64,000 nt of DNA from Corallium rubrum. Lineage: Eukaryota; Cnidaria; Anthozoa; Scleralcyonacea; Coralliidae. Position numbers and translations under genes: made by a program. This document shows positions 39,001 to 50,431 of the stretch, one piece after another; position 1 is the stretch's first letter, and the number at the start of each line of letters is the position of its first letter. Below the pieces are notes generated by a model. It searched no databases, was not told where the DNA came from, and was given only the letters and a program-made list of their open reading frames with translations. Where the stretch lies: assembly GCA_964035015.1 (NCBI GenBank), contig OZ036002.1, forward strand, positions 8,260,643 through 8,324,642, given 5' to 3'.

Positions 39001-42000
39001 TTTCACCATCACCAATTTCACCATCACCAATTTCACCATCACCAATTTCACCATCACCAATTTCACCATCACCAATTTCACCATCAGCAATTTCACCATC
39101 AGCAATTTCACCATCACCAATTTCACCATCAGCAATTTCACCATCAGCAATTTCACCATCACCAATTTCACCATCACCAATTTCACCAACACAAATTTCA
39201 CCATCACCAATTTCACTATCACCAATTTCACCATCACTAATTTCACCATCAGCAATTTCACCATCACTAATTTCACCATCACCAATTTCACCATCACCAA
39301 TTTCACCATCACCAATTTCACCATCACCAATTTCACCATTAATAATTTCACCATCAGCAATTTCACCATCAGCAATTTCACCATCACCAATTTCACCATC
39401 ACCAATTTCACCATCACCAATTTCACTATCACCAATTTCACCATCACTAATTTCACCATCAGCAATTTCACCATCAGCAATTTCACCATCACTAATTTCA
39501 CCATCACCAATTTCACCATCACCAATTTCACCATCACCAATTTTACCATCACCAATTTCACCATTAATAATTTCACCATCAGCAATTTCACCATCAGCAA
39601 TTTCACCATCAGCAATTTCACCATCAGCAATTTCACCATCACTAATTTCACCATCACCAATTTCACCATCACCTATTTCACCATCACCAATTTCACCATC
39701 ACTAATTTCAACATCACTAATTTCACCATCACCAATTTCACCATCACCAATTTCACCGTCACCAATTTCACCATCACCAATTTCACCACCACCTATTTCA
39801 CCATTTACCAGTTTCATTATCACCAATTTCACCATCACTAATTTCACCATCGCCATTTCACCATCACCAATTTCACCATCGCTAATTTCACCATCACCAA
39901 TTTCACCATCACCAATTTCACCATCACCAATTTCACCATCACTAATTTCACCATCACCAATTTCACCATCACCAATTTCACCATCACTAATTTCACCATC
40001 ATCAATTTCACCATCACTAATTTCACCATCACCAATTTCACCATCACCAATTTCACCATCACCAATTTCACCATCACTAATTTCACCATTACCAATTTCA
40101 CCATCACCAATTTCACCATCACCAATTTCACCATCACCAATTTCACCATCACTAATTTCACCATCACCAATTTCACCATCACCAATTTCACCATCACCAA
40201 TTTCACCATTCACCAGTTTCACTATCACCAATTTCACCATCACCAATTTCACTATCACTAATTTCACCATCACCAATTTCACTGTCACCAATTTCACCAT
40301 CACCAATTTCACCATCATCAATTTCACCATCACCAATTTCACCATCACCAATTTCACCATCACTAATTTCACCATCACCAATTTCACTATCACTAATTTC
40401 ACCATCACCATTCTCAACATCACTAATTTCACCATCACCAATTTCACCATCACCAATTTCACCATCACCAATTTCACCATCACCAATTTCACTATCACCA
40501 ATTTCACCATCACCAATTTCACCATCATCATTGCTATTATTTTATTTTTTATTTTTTATTTTGAATAATCCAAAAACGAACCAGTGTTGAAATGAAACTG
40601 CGTCATGATTACTTGTTAGCAGTCTTCTCAATTTCAAAATAGTTTTATTAATTTCTACATTGTGCTGTGATCTATCTAGTGGGATGAAGCTCTCATGACA
40701 ATGGGTTTAGATGAAAAGGCTGAACTTACAATTCAACCTGAATGGGCGTATGGCAGGAAAGGTCTTCCAGACAGCAAGTATCCTTTGAATATTTACTTTA
40801 CGTTACACCGTAAGGCCTTACGTTACATTATGGGACTTTACGTTACATTGTGAGACCTTGCGTTACATTGTGAGACCTTACGTTACATTGTGAGACCTTA
40901 CGTTACATTATGGGACCTTACATTACATTGTGGACCTTACATTACGTTGTGAGACCTTACATTGCATTGTGAGACCTTACGTTACATTGTGAGACCTTAC
41001 GTTACATTGTGAGACCTTACGTTACATTGTGAGACCTTACATTACATTGTGAGACCTTACGTTACATTGTGGGACCTTACATTACATTGTCAGACTTTAC
41101 GTTACTTTGTGAGACTTTACGTTACTTTGTGCAGCTTTGTGAGACCTTATTTCGCATACATCCGAAAATCATGTTTTGTGAAATAGGCAGTTAAAGTTTG
41201 AGTTTCATTATATCCAGATGTTTTGGTGTTTTCAAGCAGTTCCAAGTTCTATTTTTTTCTTGCACGCTTGATTTTGCTTGAGCCACCAGAATTTTGGCCT
41301 TTCTGTCTCTTTCGCTTCCTTGAACCATCCAAACAATCCTCGTTAAATGCCCCACTCTCATATGTTACTCCTTCGGTAGCCTTCAATCTCTCCTCCTCCG
41401 CCAATTTTGCCTGTTGAATTTTCTGTCTTGCTTCCTTGAACTTCTTTGCTGCCCTCCTATTTGCTTGTTTCACTCTCTTTTTGTTCTTTCTTCCACTTCC
41501 AGCCTTCGTGTAATAACCATCAGAAATTTCTAGCTCTTTCATGACGTCATGGTGACCAGCTGCACCACTAAATTTACTGATTTATTGTGTTTTTGGTAAG
41601 CACTATCACTAATTGGAGATGGCATATTCAAAATCTCACAAATGGTTGCAAGAGCCTCCCTACCTAGCCCTAACTCACCCATAGCAAAATTAGTTCTCCG
41701 ATTTACATCGAATGAGCGTGCCTTACCCTCAACTTTCTTTGAAGTATCCATGTCAACTCTGTGTTTACATGCTGTGCACTCAAAATAGAAAGTACTGCTC
41801 AATCCAGCACATTTTGAAGCATCTTCACCAATTGTAATCTTCCCCTTTTTACATTTATGCATACTCTCCATGGCATTCCTAATGTTTTCGACATAAACTA
41901 TCCGATAACCTTCTTCTTCTGGCAAATTGGTGGGAGGGTATCTTTTAGTTCTGCCTGAGCCTTCAACTTCAGGGGTTTGAGGTGCTTGTGAAGTTGATGT

Positions 42001-43014
42001 TTCGTTAGCATGCTCCAGTTTCCGTGCTGATGTTGATTTCACTTCTGTTTCTTCCAGCCTCTCTTCATTATCCATAACCTGATGTGATTCAGAAGAGTTT
42101 TGAAGGCTTGAATCCACGCTTTCCATTGTAGATCGACAAACGGGTACACGATTTTCATTCTCAACATTATCGCCATCTTTACAAATTTCAGAGAAACGTT
42201 TGCCTTTGAAGCGGGTTTTTTTCTTTGATTTGTTTTCTACACGAAACTTTATTCCTTCTTTCAAACTTTTTGGCATAATCACAAGCGAGAAAACCAACAG
42301 AATATAGCAACAAAACGAAAAATCTAACCAGAAATCTGCCCCAAAACACGCACTTGAAAGTTGAAAATGAAAGCTATATGGGCATTACGCAATTATAGTG
42401 TGTTTCCGTGGTCCCTGTGTGTCCTCTCGTGTCCTAAATGTACTCCTTTGGCATAAGTAACCCTACATAACATTTTGACAGTCAAATCTTACAGAAAAAC
42501 GAGTTTTTTCGCGTATTTTTTAAACCCGTTTCCATGGTAACCTGGTGTAAACAATCAGTAAATTGGAAAGTCCTTTCGCTAAAAGCTATTTCTCTATATG
42601 AAACCGGTGGTAATTCAAAAAAAGACTATACAAGTTGAAAGACAAGATGTTTAGCTACCTGATAGTGATGTTTTTCAAATTTTGACTTTTACTCCCTAAT
42701 CGACCAAATCTGGAGGAAACGTTGTGAGACCTTACGTTACATTGTGGGACCTTACGTTACATTGTGGGACCTTACATTACATTGTTAGACTTTAAGTTAC
42801 TTTGTGAGACCTTACGTTACCTTACGTTACGTTGTGAGACCTTACGTTACGTTGTGAGACCTTACGCAACACTGTGAGGCTTTACTGTACGTTACGTTGT
42901 GAAACTTTACATTACATTACATTACATTAACTTTGCTATTTTCATTAACTTGAACAAAGAATTCCTCAAAATGCAGTTCTAATTTTTGAAGTCGAGCTGG
43001 TTGGCATTGAGTAA
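30640..43014 (+). CDS. FKBP3: FKBP3 (FKBP25), nuclear peptidyl-prolyl isomerase (seven exons, 224 aa)
   Basis: Exons are 30640-30750, 31725-31826, 32312-32413, 32625-32760, 32840-32910, 40680-40777 and 42960-43014. They total 675 nt, exactly 224 codons plus stop, the same length as human FKBP3. The N-terminal basic tilted helix bundle (residues 1-70, with KKDILSFLQEHASKAFLKEN and INVYNKMFDTKAF) binds nucleic acid and partner proteins. A Lys-rich linker (KPKYTKKILKKASK) leads to the FKBP domain (residues about 110-224): CFYTGKLQDGTVFDTN, VGTGKVIRGWDEALMTMG, PEWAYGRKGLPD and IFEVELVGIE. The Tyr, Phe, Asp, Val-Ile and Trp that line the rapamycin/FK506 pocket are all present. FKBP25 works in the nucleus with chromatin, ribosome biogenesis factors and double-stranded RNA. 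Intron 5 is 7.8 kb and almost all minisatellite, and intron 6 carries a Mutator-like transposon. The start is chosen because MAELEEPERKFSKEQL aligns with the family start. Confidence 0.97.
31157..31405. mobile_element. MITE, ATAGRCGAGTTTCAG family, copy 2 (FKBP3 intron 1)
   Basis: Ends ATAGACGAGTTTCAGGGTGT and ACACCCTGAAACTCGCCTAT, 249 bp. It is a close relative of the element at 15598-15855 at the other end of the neighbouring channel gene. Confidence 0.85.
33015..40528. repeat. About 7.5-kb 15-bp minisatellite in FKBP3 intron 5
   Basis: The unit CAATTTCACCATCAC is repeated about 500 times. Common variants at the junction triplet are CAC-CAA, CAC-TAA, CAG-CAA and CAT-CAA, with rarer GTC, ATT and CAC-CTA. 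Large blocks are themselves copied: the order of variants near 33650 returns about 1140 bp later, and landmarks such as CACCTATTTCACCATCACC (37921 and 39670) and CATCGCCATTTCACC (38099 and 39849) recur about 1750 bp apart. The unit is a multiple of three without stops in several frames, so frames of more than 1000 codons exist on both strands. They are not genes. Confidence 0.97.
41150..42722 (-). mobile_element. Internally deleted Mutator-like DNA transposon in FKBP3 intron 6
   Basis: About 1.57 kb of non-repetitive sequence interrupts the 20-bp array. The array resumes with the same phrase, TGTGAGACCTTA, on both sides, which fits a target duplication but is ambiguous inside a repeat. Clear terminal inverted repeats were not found, so the limits are approximate. 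On the minus strand it keeps the start and the end of a transposase gene. Confidence 0.75.
41249..42297 (-). pseudogene. Mutator-like transposase remnant lacking the catalytic core
   Basis: Two overlapping minus-strand frames. The first (42297-41539, 252 aa) has a basic N-terminus (MPKSLKEGIKFRVENKSKKK), a Ser-rich stretch and then a recognisable N-terminal Mutator-like transposase part: two Cys in YFECTACKHRV, VNRRTNFAMGELGLGREAL and ICEILNMPSPISDSAYQKH. The second (41542-41249) has the C-terminal tail typical of these proteins (GYYTKAG, a Lys- and Arg-rich helix, GVTYESGAF). They overlap by four bases in different frames. The several hundred residues expected between them, including the DDE centre, are absent. 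It is therefore an internal-deletion derivative that cannot supply transposase. It may still encode a short DNA-binding fragment. The family assignment is from remembered motifs. Confidence 0.65.
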
Positions 43015-43295
43015 AAAAGATAGAAGCACTACTAATCCAATCAACTACAAAATAACGCGACCATCATTTGAGGATTTTTAGGAACGGCAACAAACAAAAA
43101 ACAACGTTGAAATTTTGTGAGGTAGAGCTGATGGCAACTGAACGTATGGTATAAAACATCAAAGATGTTTAGATGTATTTTTTTGCGTAGTTGCTGTGGT
43201 CTGTGTAAAGTGTGAACTGCAAGGCTTTCTGGCAATCCGAAATACATTAAGGTTTGCGTACTCGAAAGTATTGAACGTAGTTTCGAGCGAAGGCC

Positions 43296-43559
43296 TACCC
43301 TGCAAGTCAGAGCCCCTTTCGACTCGATCTTCGCCCCAAGTTTGGGGCGAGTCAGTCAGGTTTTAAACTGGTCAAACAAGTTCTAGTTTGCGAACACGCG
43401 TAAGCAGGAAAATAGGAAGTGACGCGTTAGAGCCTGGGCCCAAAATAGTATCTTGGTAACCGTTCACGCATGCTCAAAAAGAAATATCGAGTTTGTTGGC
43501 AGAGCCCACTTTCCGCCGAAGCCTGCGTAGGTCGGAACGGGGCTCTGACTCGCAGGGTA
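43296..43559. mobile_element. MITE, TACCCTGCGAGTC family, copy 3
   Basis: Ends TACCCTGCAAGTCAGAGCCC and GGGGCTCTGACTCGCAGGGTA. Flanks GCGAAGGCC (43287-43295) and GCGAAGTCC (43560-43568) form a 9-bp duplication with one difference, which suggests a MULE-type origin for the family. The left arm is shorter than in copy 1. It inserted into the GAGCGAAGGCC palindrome family described at 57396. Confidence 0.85.
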
Positions 43560-43568
43560 GCGAAGTCC

Positions 43569-43736
43569 CTTCGTCAGAGAGAAACGTGAGCCCCACGTTT
43601 CTCTCTGACGAAGGGCCTTCGCTCGAAACATTAGACTGAAACTATACGTTCGTTCAATAATTTCGGCAGTACTCAAACCTTACTGTATTTCGATTTGTAT
43701 TTCAACACTGCCTACGCAGCACGCTACTCTTATTTC
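43569..43736. repeat. GAGCGAAGGCC / CTACGCAGCA repeat, copy 1
   Basis: GAGAGAAACGTG and its inverse CACGTTTCTCTCT, then AAGGGCCTTCGCTCGAAAC, TTTCGGCAGTA and CAACACTGCCTACGCAGCAC. The same blocks in the same order are at 57396-57604. Confidence 0.65.
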
Positions 43737-44339
43737 TGGAAATCCTATACTTTTTCTCTTAAAATCTTATTTTTGTCGAAAACTGTTTCGTGAATTGACG
43801 TGAAATCATTATGCTTTCGTTTTGATACTGTCGGATGGGAGAAAGACTTATGAATTCCATTTTTAAATCATGTACAGGCATGTAACTATTTCGGGGTCAG
43901 AGCCTCCAGGTTAGCTGTAGGAATTGAGAAGGCTACACTTGTACATTTCATTTGCGGGTTAAACTGGGTTTTTGTGGTATTGTCATGCAAAAATATTAAT
44001 CAGGACAAATTCCTCTATTTATTATATTTTTTGTACGTTTTCTGTTTCAATCCTACTTTTCCTAAAATTTTGTGGATTTTTTTTCAAATTTTACACAAGC
44101 TATCGTAGGATAAGTCTGCCAGAAAGCCTGTTGCATGCCTTGGGCAAATAAATGCCTGTCGCCCGTTTGAAATTAAAGTTATGTTGTGTTCATCACGATT
44201 GATTTTCTTTTGTGATATTTTAATTAAAAGTTTTGACGACCGTCTCGGAATTGTGGAAAAAACCCCCATCCTCGTCCAATCATAGAGCGCCAAATAGGCG
44301 AAGGCGGGAAAATAATCATGTGACTACATGTACGTTGAT

Positions 44340-44600
44340 GATTTATCGTAACTGAAACGTCCATTTAAAACACGAGCTGCCAGTATTTTGAGTAGCTTCA
44401 GAAACGACCCATTTGGTATTAAAGTTCATTGGCGTATTAATTTTAAAAAAGAACATTGTCTAAGCCGAAAAAATTAAAAGTAAAGTGTATGTAAATCAGA
44501 AGGATTTTTTTTTATCAGATATGAAACCACGGACATGGTACTGATTTCCTTTGTGTTTTCCTCCTAAGTAAGGGTTAGAAAATGGCCACGTGCATGTGCT
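44340..44600. repeat. Dispersed repeat, copy 1 of the TTTCCTTTGTGTTTTCCTC family
   Basis: Shares GCAGT/CCAGTATTTT, TGGYTTCARAAAC, ATTGTCTAAGCCG and TTTCCTTTGTGTTTTCCTC with 46380-46660, in the same order. Probably two copies of an old MITE. Confidence 0.55.
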
Positions 44601-44680
44601 CAATGGGATATAGTGTCCCGATAATTAGATATAAGGCCACGAAGATGTTTCAATTTTAACAAGACGCCCGCTAGGCGTTA

Positions 44681-45657
44681 ACTCGGGCTACTTAATAGTG
44701 GGCACTGGGCCACACTGGTGTACCAAAACAATGAAATAGTGGCCAATCGCCATATTGGTGTACCAAAACAATGAAATGGTGGCTATATATACTGATGAAC
44801 CAAAACAATGAAATGGTGGCCACACTGGTGTACCAAAACATTTAAATGGTGGCCATACTGGTGTACCAAAACAATGAAATAGTGGCCAATCAGCCATTCT
44901 GGTGTACCAAAACAATGAAATGGTGGCCATACTGGTGTACCAAAAGAATGAAATGGTGGCCATAATGGTGTACCAAAACATTGGAATGGTCGGGCCATAT
45001 TGGTGTATCCAAACAATAATACACACTTGATGAAAGTAATGTATAAACTGTTTAATAACATCGACTTTTAGTGCAAGACACCAGTACAATAATAAACAAT
45101 ACAAGCAAATAAAGCAAACCACAAATATTAACACAGTTACCTCAATACATTTAAGCTAATACATACAGGCGATACAGCACTCACAGACACAAGTCAGTTC
45201 AGCTAAATGACAACTTTCACTTGCAACTTGGCTTTATCAACTTTCTTTGTTCTTTGATTTACAGCATTGAGCAACATTTTTCAGTACCATTTAATTAATA
45301 ACACATGTAAATTGTCGAGAACACAATGATCGAGAATTTTCGTAAGTTTGATCGAGTACTACACATTTTCAGCGTACGGTTATCGAGATGGCGGACCAAC
45401 CCACGTCTACTATGGTATAAAAGCATTGCGAGCGTGTTTATCATTAAAACACAAATTCACTTCGAACAACACAACCAAAGGCGTCAGGAGAAGAAACTCG
45501 CTACTCCTGTATGAAAATCCGCCATGATGAAACATGCATTTGATGCCTGCAGTTTCGCAAAGCCTCTTGGGGCAATATCGCGACCCCCCAAATTAAAAAG
45601 CAAAAACACTAACAACGCGACCGAAACCTAGACTAGTCTACCTGCGGTAGCCCGAGT
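44681..45657. mobile_element. Inverted-repeat element with ACTCGGGCTAC ends
   Basis: ACTCGGGCTAC at the left and GTAGCCCGAGT at the right are perfect inverted copies over 11 bp, 977 bp apart. The left third is the 33-bp tandem array below. No coding sequence can be supported, and no clean target duplication is seen. Confidence 0.5.
44699..45010. repeat. Tandem array, unit about 33 bp, amplified from a MITE interior
   Basis: Nine or so units of CTGGTGTACCAAAACAATGA plus AATGGTGGCCATA. The motif is the inverse of the interior of the MITE at 22888-23047 (CATTTCATTGTTTTGGTACA). The unit is a multiple of three, so the open frames across it are expected. Confidence 0.85.
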
Positions 45658-45750
45658 AACTATAAATGTGTTGTATTTTTTCCGTCTAGCACGTTTACCG
45701 TAGAATTTATAGACTACAGTAGTGACTCTATTGAATTCATTAGTGCTCTA

Positions 45751-46159
45751 CAATCTCATTCCCAGTGCCCACGTTCCCCACCCGGGAAACGAGAGACTCT
45801 GGGATAATCCGTTTCAAATCGTTACGTTATTGGCTGAATAGTGAGCATGAGTTGGTCTGAAGTGACCGGAAGTAGAATTAATAAAACCAAAATAACAAAG
45901 AGTCGGACGACAAGACTCCAGTGAAGACGTTGCCGCGATCGATATCTTCGTCGTATGTGTGTAGATGCTGTAATTCGAGCTTCGCCAGCAACCCCATTGA
46001 CTTGTTTGGCGAAAAGTCAAACAAGGAGAACATACTATCCAGATTCCGCTCGGATGTTTACGCATGCGTACCTCAACTGGAATAACAAGAATCCTGTGAT
46101 TTGAATCGGATTATCCTAGAGTCCCGGGTGGGGAAACGTGGGCTCTGGGAACGAGATTG
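45751..46159. mobile_element. MITE, CAATCTCRTTCCCAG ends, MULE-type 9-bp duplication
   Basis: Left end CAATCTCATTCCCAGTGCCC, right end inverse CAATCTCGTTCCCAGAGCCC, followed inward by CCCACCCGGGA and GATAATCCG on both sides. A perfect 9-bp target duplication, AGTGCTCTA, stands at 45742-45750 and 46160-46168. 409 bp. Confidence 0.9.
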
Positions 46160-46379
46160 AGTGCTCTATTGAAGTCATTTATAGTGACTCCGTTGAGAGT
46201 TCACTGTGCTATGACAAAATAAAACAAAAGATCTTTGCAGTGGACTCTATATAGTCAATAGTGCTCACTAATATGTCTAATCTTGATGAATCAAAACACT
46301 TTGGAATATAGAGCGTTGAAATACTCGATCGGGATCGGCTGAGGGGTACAACCATTCTCTAGCATGAATTATTACCATT

Positions 46380-46660
46380 AATAATGAAGTATTATGTAAA
46401 ACATGGGCAGCAGTATTTTATCAGATTTAGCCGAGTGTTTTAGATGTGATAAAACACGTACTGCGAATGTTTTAAATGGCTTCAAAAACTATCCATATAA
46501 TAAGCCCATATAGAAATCAATTTTGAAAATTGAAGTTGTCTGAGCCGCAAAATCGAAGAAAAAGTTCATCGAAAATAGCGAGCGTGTCTCTATCACATAT
46601 AGAGACACGTCACGGTCATGATTTTCCTTTGTGTTTTCCTCATGAATTATTAATGCGTTT
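46380..46660. repeat. Dispersed repeat, copy 2 of the TTTCCTTTGTGTTTTCCTC family
   Basis: Contains GTGTCTCTATCACATATAGA, a small palindrome, and then CACGGTCATGATTTTCCTTT. See copy 1 at 44340. Confidence 0.55.
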
Positions 46661-46957
46661 TTGAACATTGTTTAACACCCGGATGCATTTGAAGGAAGCA
46701 AAAGATGCATTTGAAGTCCAAAGTTGTTATTTTAAATTTAGGCCAACGGAATAAACATGAATGTTTTCTTTGGAAGAACCTAGAGATTGCGCGTCACGTC
46801 CGCAACAGGAAAAGCCGCATTGATGAGTTTTTCAGCACAGCAGGTGCCCCATTGTAGCATGCGCGTGATATCTTCGTAAACACTTCCTCAAATACTTTCT
46901 CAAAGTTGACCGAAAAATTTGTTGACGTGAGAGCGATTTGAAGCTTAATATAGACCA

Positions 46958-47645
46958 CTTTCATAATAGCCACCGCTTTAAATATTCTTTTATGTGCATC
47001 TAAATTAGCCTTTCTGGCCTCGTTATGAAGAAAAGATTCTTTGGAATTGCAGACACTAACTGCTGCCACTGCCAGCGATGGATAATTGTTGGTTAACCAA
47101 TGTTTTGCTGCAAATCGCTTCTTTTCTCGACACCTTGCTTGATCAATTGTAACTTTCTCAGATTATCAAATGTTTTGTTTCACGTGTTTTCACTTTAAAC
47201 CTTACTCACTAAAGTAAACCTTCCTCCGGGTGGTACCCGCATACCCGCAGCTTTTTTCCAACTCTGGGCGCTGCTCTAGTCAGTTACCGACTGTCAGATT
47301 TTTAGCACTACTGTATATTTGGGAATAACATGCATACAGTGACCCTTATAGACCACTTTCATAATAGCGATTCTTTTGTGTGCATTTTAATTATCTTCGC
47401 AGCAGTCGAGGGTAGTTAGTAGGCTTTCAGTCAGCAGCGGTCTGACAGTTATTAGTAGCTATTGTAGTGTGCCAAAGCTTACCTAGGAAAACCTAGAAAA
47501 CCAAGGTACTGTAAAAGTCATGCAGTATTTATGAACGTTGCAAAACACAAAATTCTCGCTATATATTTTGAGGAAGGTTATCTAAACTTAAAAACCCATC
47601 CGGAGGAAGGTTGAATACTTTTTCCAACTCTGGCAGCACCGCGGA
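46958..47645. repeat. Partial duplication with ATAGACCACTTTCATAATAG and TTTTTCCAACTCTGG blocks
   Basis: ATAGACCACTTTCATAATAG occurs at about 46952 and 47349. CCTTCCTCCGG and TTTTTCCAACTCTGG occur at about 47219-47266 and, rearranged, at 47583-47632. It looks like two overlapping copies of an old dispersed repeat. Confidence 0.55.
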
Positions 47646-47865
47646 ATTTGGCGCCAATACGGATTATGCAATGTAAATAATTATATCAAAGTATGGTGCT
47701 CTTTAGAGTGTGTTTTAGCATATTAAAGGTGGTTTGTTAACATAGTTTAGAAACAAAATATTGACGTTTTATGGTGAAAAACCATTCATGGCTTAACGGT
47801 TGAAATCCTGCTCAAGTGGACACACTTTGCTTCCTTTTCATCGTGTGAGATTGTTATTAACCCAT

Positions 47866-48140
47866 TCCTGCCCGAGCCGGACAAAAATGGCCCCTTCTTT
47901 GTTTTACTCTGTCTAATGCCACGTGATTTTACTCGTCAAAGGGAGAAGCCACAGACACCCTAGCCCTATACAATACTAAAAAAGAAAGTTAAAAAAAAGT
48001 GATTAACCCTTCCTGCATGAGCTGGCCAAAAACGGCCTCTTTGTTGTTTCACTTTGTCTAACGACTATAACGCCAGCTGATTGTACTTGTCAAACAGAGA
48101 ACCCTCAGACATCTATTCCTAGACGGTAATGAGTTAAATC
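47866..48140. repeat. Two tandem copies of the TTAACCC/TGTCTAAYGCC dispersed repeat
   Basis: TTAACCCATTCCTGCCCGAGC, TTTACTCTGTCTAATGCC and TTTTACTCGTCAAAG, followed by a diverged second copy from GATTAACCCTTCCTGCATGA. Same family as 25176-25262. Confidence 0.6.
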
Positions 48141-50353
48141 GTTATAGTCCAGTTTTCCTTGCAAAGTTTGGTACTTTTAAATAATTGTCTGTTCACATGA
48201 GTTGTTCACCCCCACTTATAAACCGGAATAACCGGTCCCATGCACTCAAGTGAGATCCAACTTATGATGAGAAGGATCTGGATCTTGATACAAGCTACGG
48301 TCATCTCAAAGTTCTGCCGCTGTCACCGTCTCTATTGGTAATTGGTAGAGATATTTTAGTAAACATTGCGCAAAATATGTCGATTTAATAAATATTGCGC
48401 ACATCAAAACAAGTCTGTGCCCATAGCTAACCGCGCGCGTTTTAAAGTGTATCAATTTCAAATATGCTTAACCTGTGGTTATCCAAATATTTTCGCCAAC
48501 TTGTTGAAAGGAACACACAAATTATCCTAATTAAAAATGTTCCGCTTGTATTTGTTTTGGCAAGTGGCCGCAAATTCTGTCCTTGTTTTGGTGTACACTC
48601 TAACTTTAGTAACTTGTACGGTTTAGAGACAAACTGAAACTTCTAGCAAGTATAGGGTTAGCTCTTTCAGTTTACTGTTTCTAGTTCGGCTGTTCCCACT
48701 CGTTCAACACATCTTTCGCAACAAAATGTAAAGCCGATGGCGAATAAATATTTTATTAATTAGTTTGTGTTTCTAAACTAAACTGTATTCTGTGCATAGT
48801 CTCTTGGAATCATGCAAACATACCCACAGAATTTTGAAAGAAGATGCCTTATTAGGTTGACCATCGTCTTTGAGGACGGAAAGTCGTAATAAAACAAACA
48901 AAGGAAATCTATAGGGACAGAATCTGTCGCAATTACGAGAAAGTCCATGAGAATTATATATGTTTTGAATAGAATGAATGATTGATACGATTTATAGTTT
49001 TTATCAGGTTTATGATAATTTTTCATTCACACGTAGGATTTATAGTCAAAATGGGATTAGTCTGGATCTGATGCAATTCTTCAGGGGTGTTTACACGTTC
49101 AAAGTCCTCCGTATTTTTGCTTTGCCGTTGAAATAGAAATTGCGTCAGATTTCGATGGGATTTCGTGAGTGAACTGATATGCTGCTGCGAATGGTCGATC
49201 CAAAAATCGATTAGATCCGTAAGGCGTGCTAGTTTTTGTATGAGCGAATGAATCGAAGTTTATTTGATCTAGCCGATCCAGTATTAGGTCTGTAAGGGAA
49301 CTTTTTTTATGATTATCACACCCTAAAGTCTACTGAAAAATTTAGTTTAGCACATCAATATTTGAAAACGCAAACGCGGAAAAATAGTGGTTGTTCGTTC
49401 TGGAAGATATAGACATTAAAATTTCCACCACTTTCTCTAATTATATATTTACTCGAACTAGCATGCCAGAATAAACTCTTTTTACAAAAACTTTCTTGCG
49501 ATATCGACTAATAAATTAAACCAAAACCATGTTTGAACACGCTAAAGCAGACAAGTACCTGTTTGTTGAACAATGGCAATGAACGATTAGCCGTAATAAA
49601 GTGTACTTTGAACCGTAACATGATAACTAAGATATCTTTTTGGAGTTAAATAGAGCAATATTTGAACACAAATGAGACGTTTTTCGTTCAGGAGTGTTTA
49701 TACGACGTCGTTTACCAATAACTGGATCTTGAGGTGTACTACGTTTAGGTTAAACCCAAAAGCCCGCGCTTTTGTCCTCCCTTGGGTGCGAAAGCCAATT
49801 AGATATGACCGTGTATCTGGTCTTTTTCCAGTATACTAACTGGTTTGTTAAGGCTTTACTACAATCATTAAAGTGTTTTACTCAACGTCAACGATATATA
49901 ACTCTTAATTGTGATTGTGAAAGAAGTATAACTCTTTCATTTCCCTGTCAACTCATTTGTTATGACTCGTGACACATCTAGTCATCCACTTCGACGCTAG
50001 AATTACGCGTCAGTCACGAGGAAGGCTATTCCACTATGCGAGATATTCATGGCTATGTTTAGTGTTTACTTGTGGCAATAACAAGTATTTTAAAAGATTC
50101 CTGACCAAGATTAGGCTGATCGTAAGTTGTTTTAATGTTTTGTAATGTTTAAAAGGAGCGTTTTGTTTGAAGAGATTTCAACTTTTCTTCATATTTGCCT
50201 TTAGTTTGGATACAATTTCCGTTTCAGCGCAAATAATCAGAGGAATTCGCGACGGGGTCCCTGGTCCCGTGAGATATGCGTGGGCAGAGCCAAAACACGA
50301 CGTATAAACGCTTTCACATTGGGCTGGAGAACAGAAAGCAGTTGTAAACAGAC
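48141..50353. other. Long spacer without a recognisable gene
   Basis: AT-rich, with only short frames and no motif that I can name. A promoter for the gene at 50432 should lie at its right end, but I cannot point to a core element. Confidence 0.45.
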
Positions 50354-50431
50354 GTGTGTGGATCAGGAGTGCGATTATTAAAGGAAAAAACATCTGTAAA
50401 CGAATTCCACTCGAAGCAAAGAAACCCAAAG

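Larger units (their letters stand above)
40793..42910. repeat. 20-bp minisatellite in FKBP3 intron 6, split by a transposon
   Basis: Unit GAGACCTTACGTTACATTGT, about 16 copies at 40793-41150 and about eight at 42722-42910. The Mutator-like element lies between them, so it inserted into the array. Confidence 0.92.

Noticed and set aside
33015-40528. CRISPR-like or other spacer-repeat array
   Set aside because: There are no unique spacers, the units are contiguous, and the sequence is intronic in an animal gene.
32980-40531. Frames of up to 1185 codons on both strands (Met-Val-Lys-Leu, Gly-Asp-Gly-Glu-Ile, Thr-Asn-Phe-Thr repeats)
   Set aside because: They follow from a 15-bp unit without stop codons. 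They lie within an intron of an intact FKBP3 gene, and several frames on both strands are open at once, which no single gene explains.
48778-49026. Minus-strand frame of 82 codons in the long spacer
   Set aside because: Low-complexity AT-rich codon use, no motif, no supporting context.
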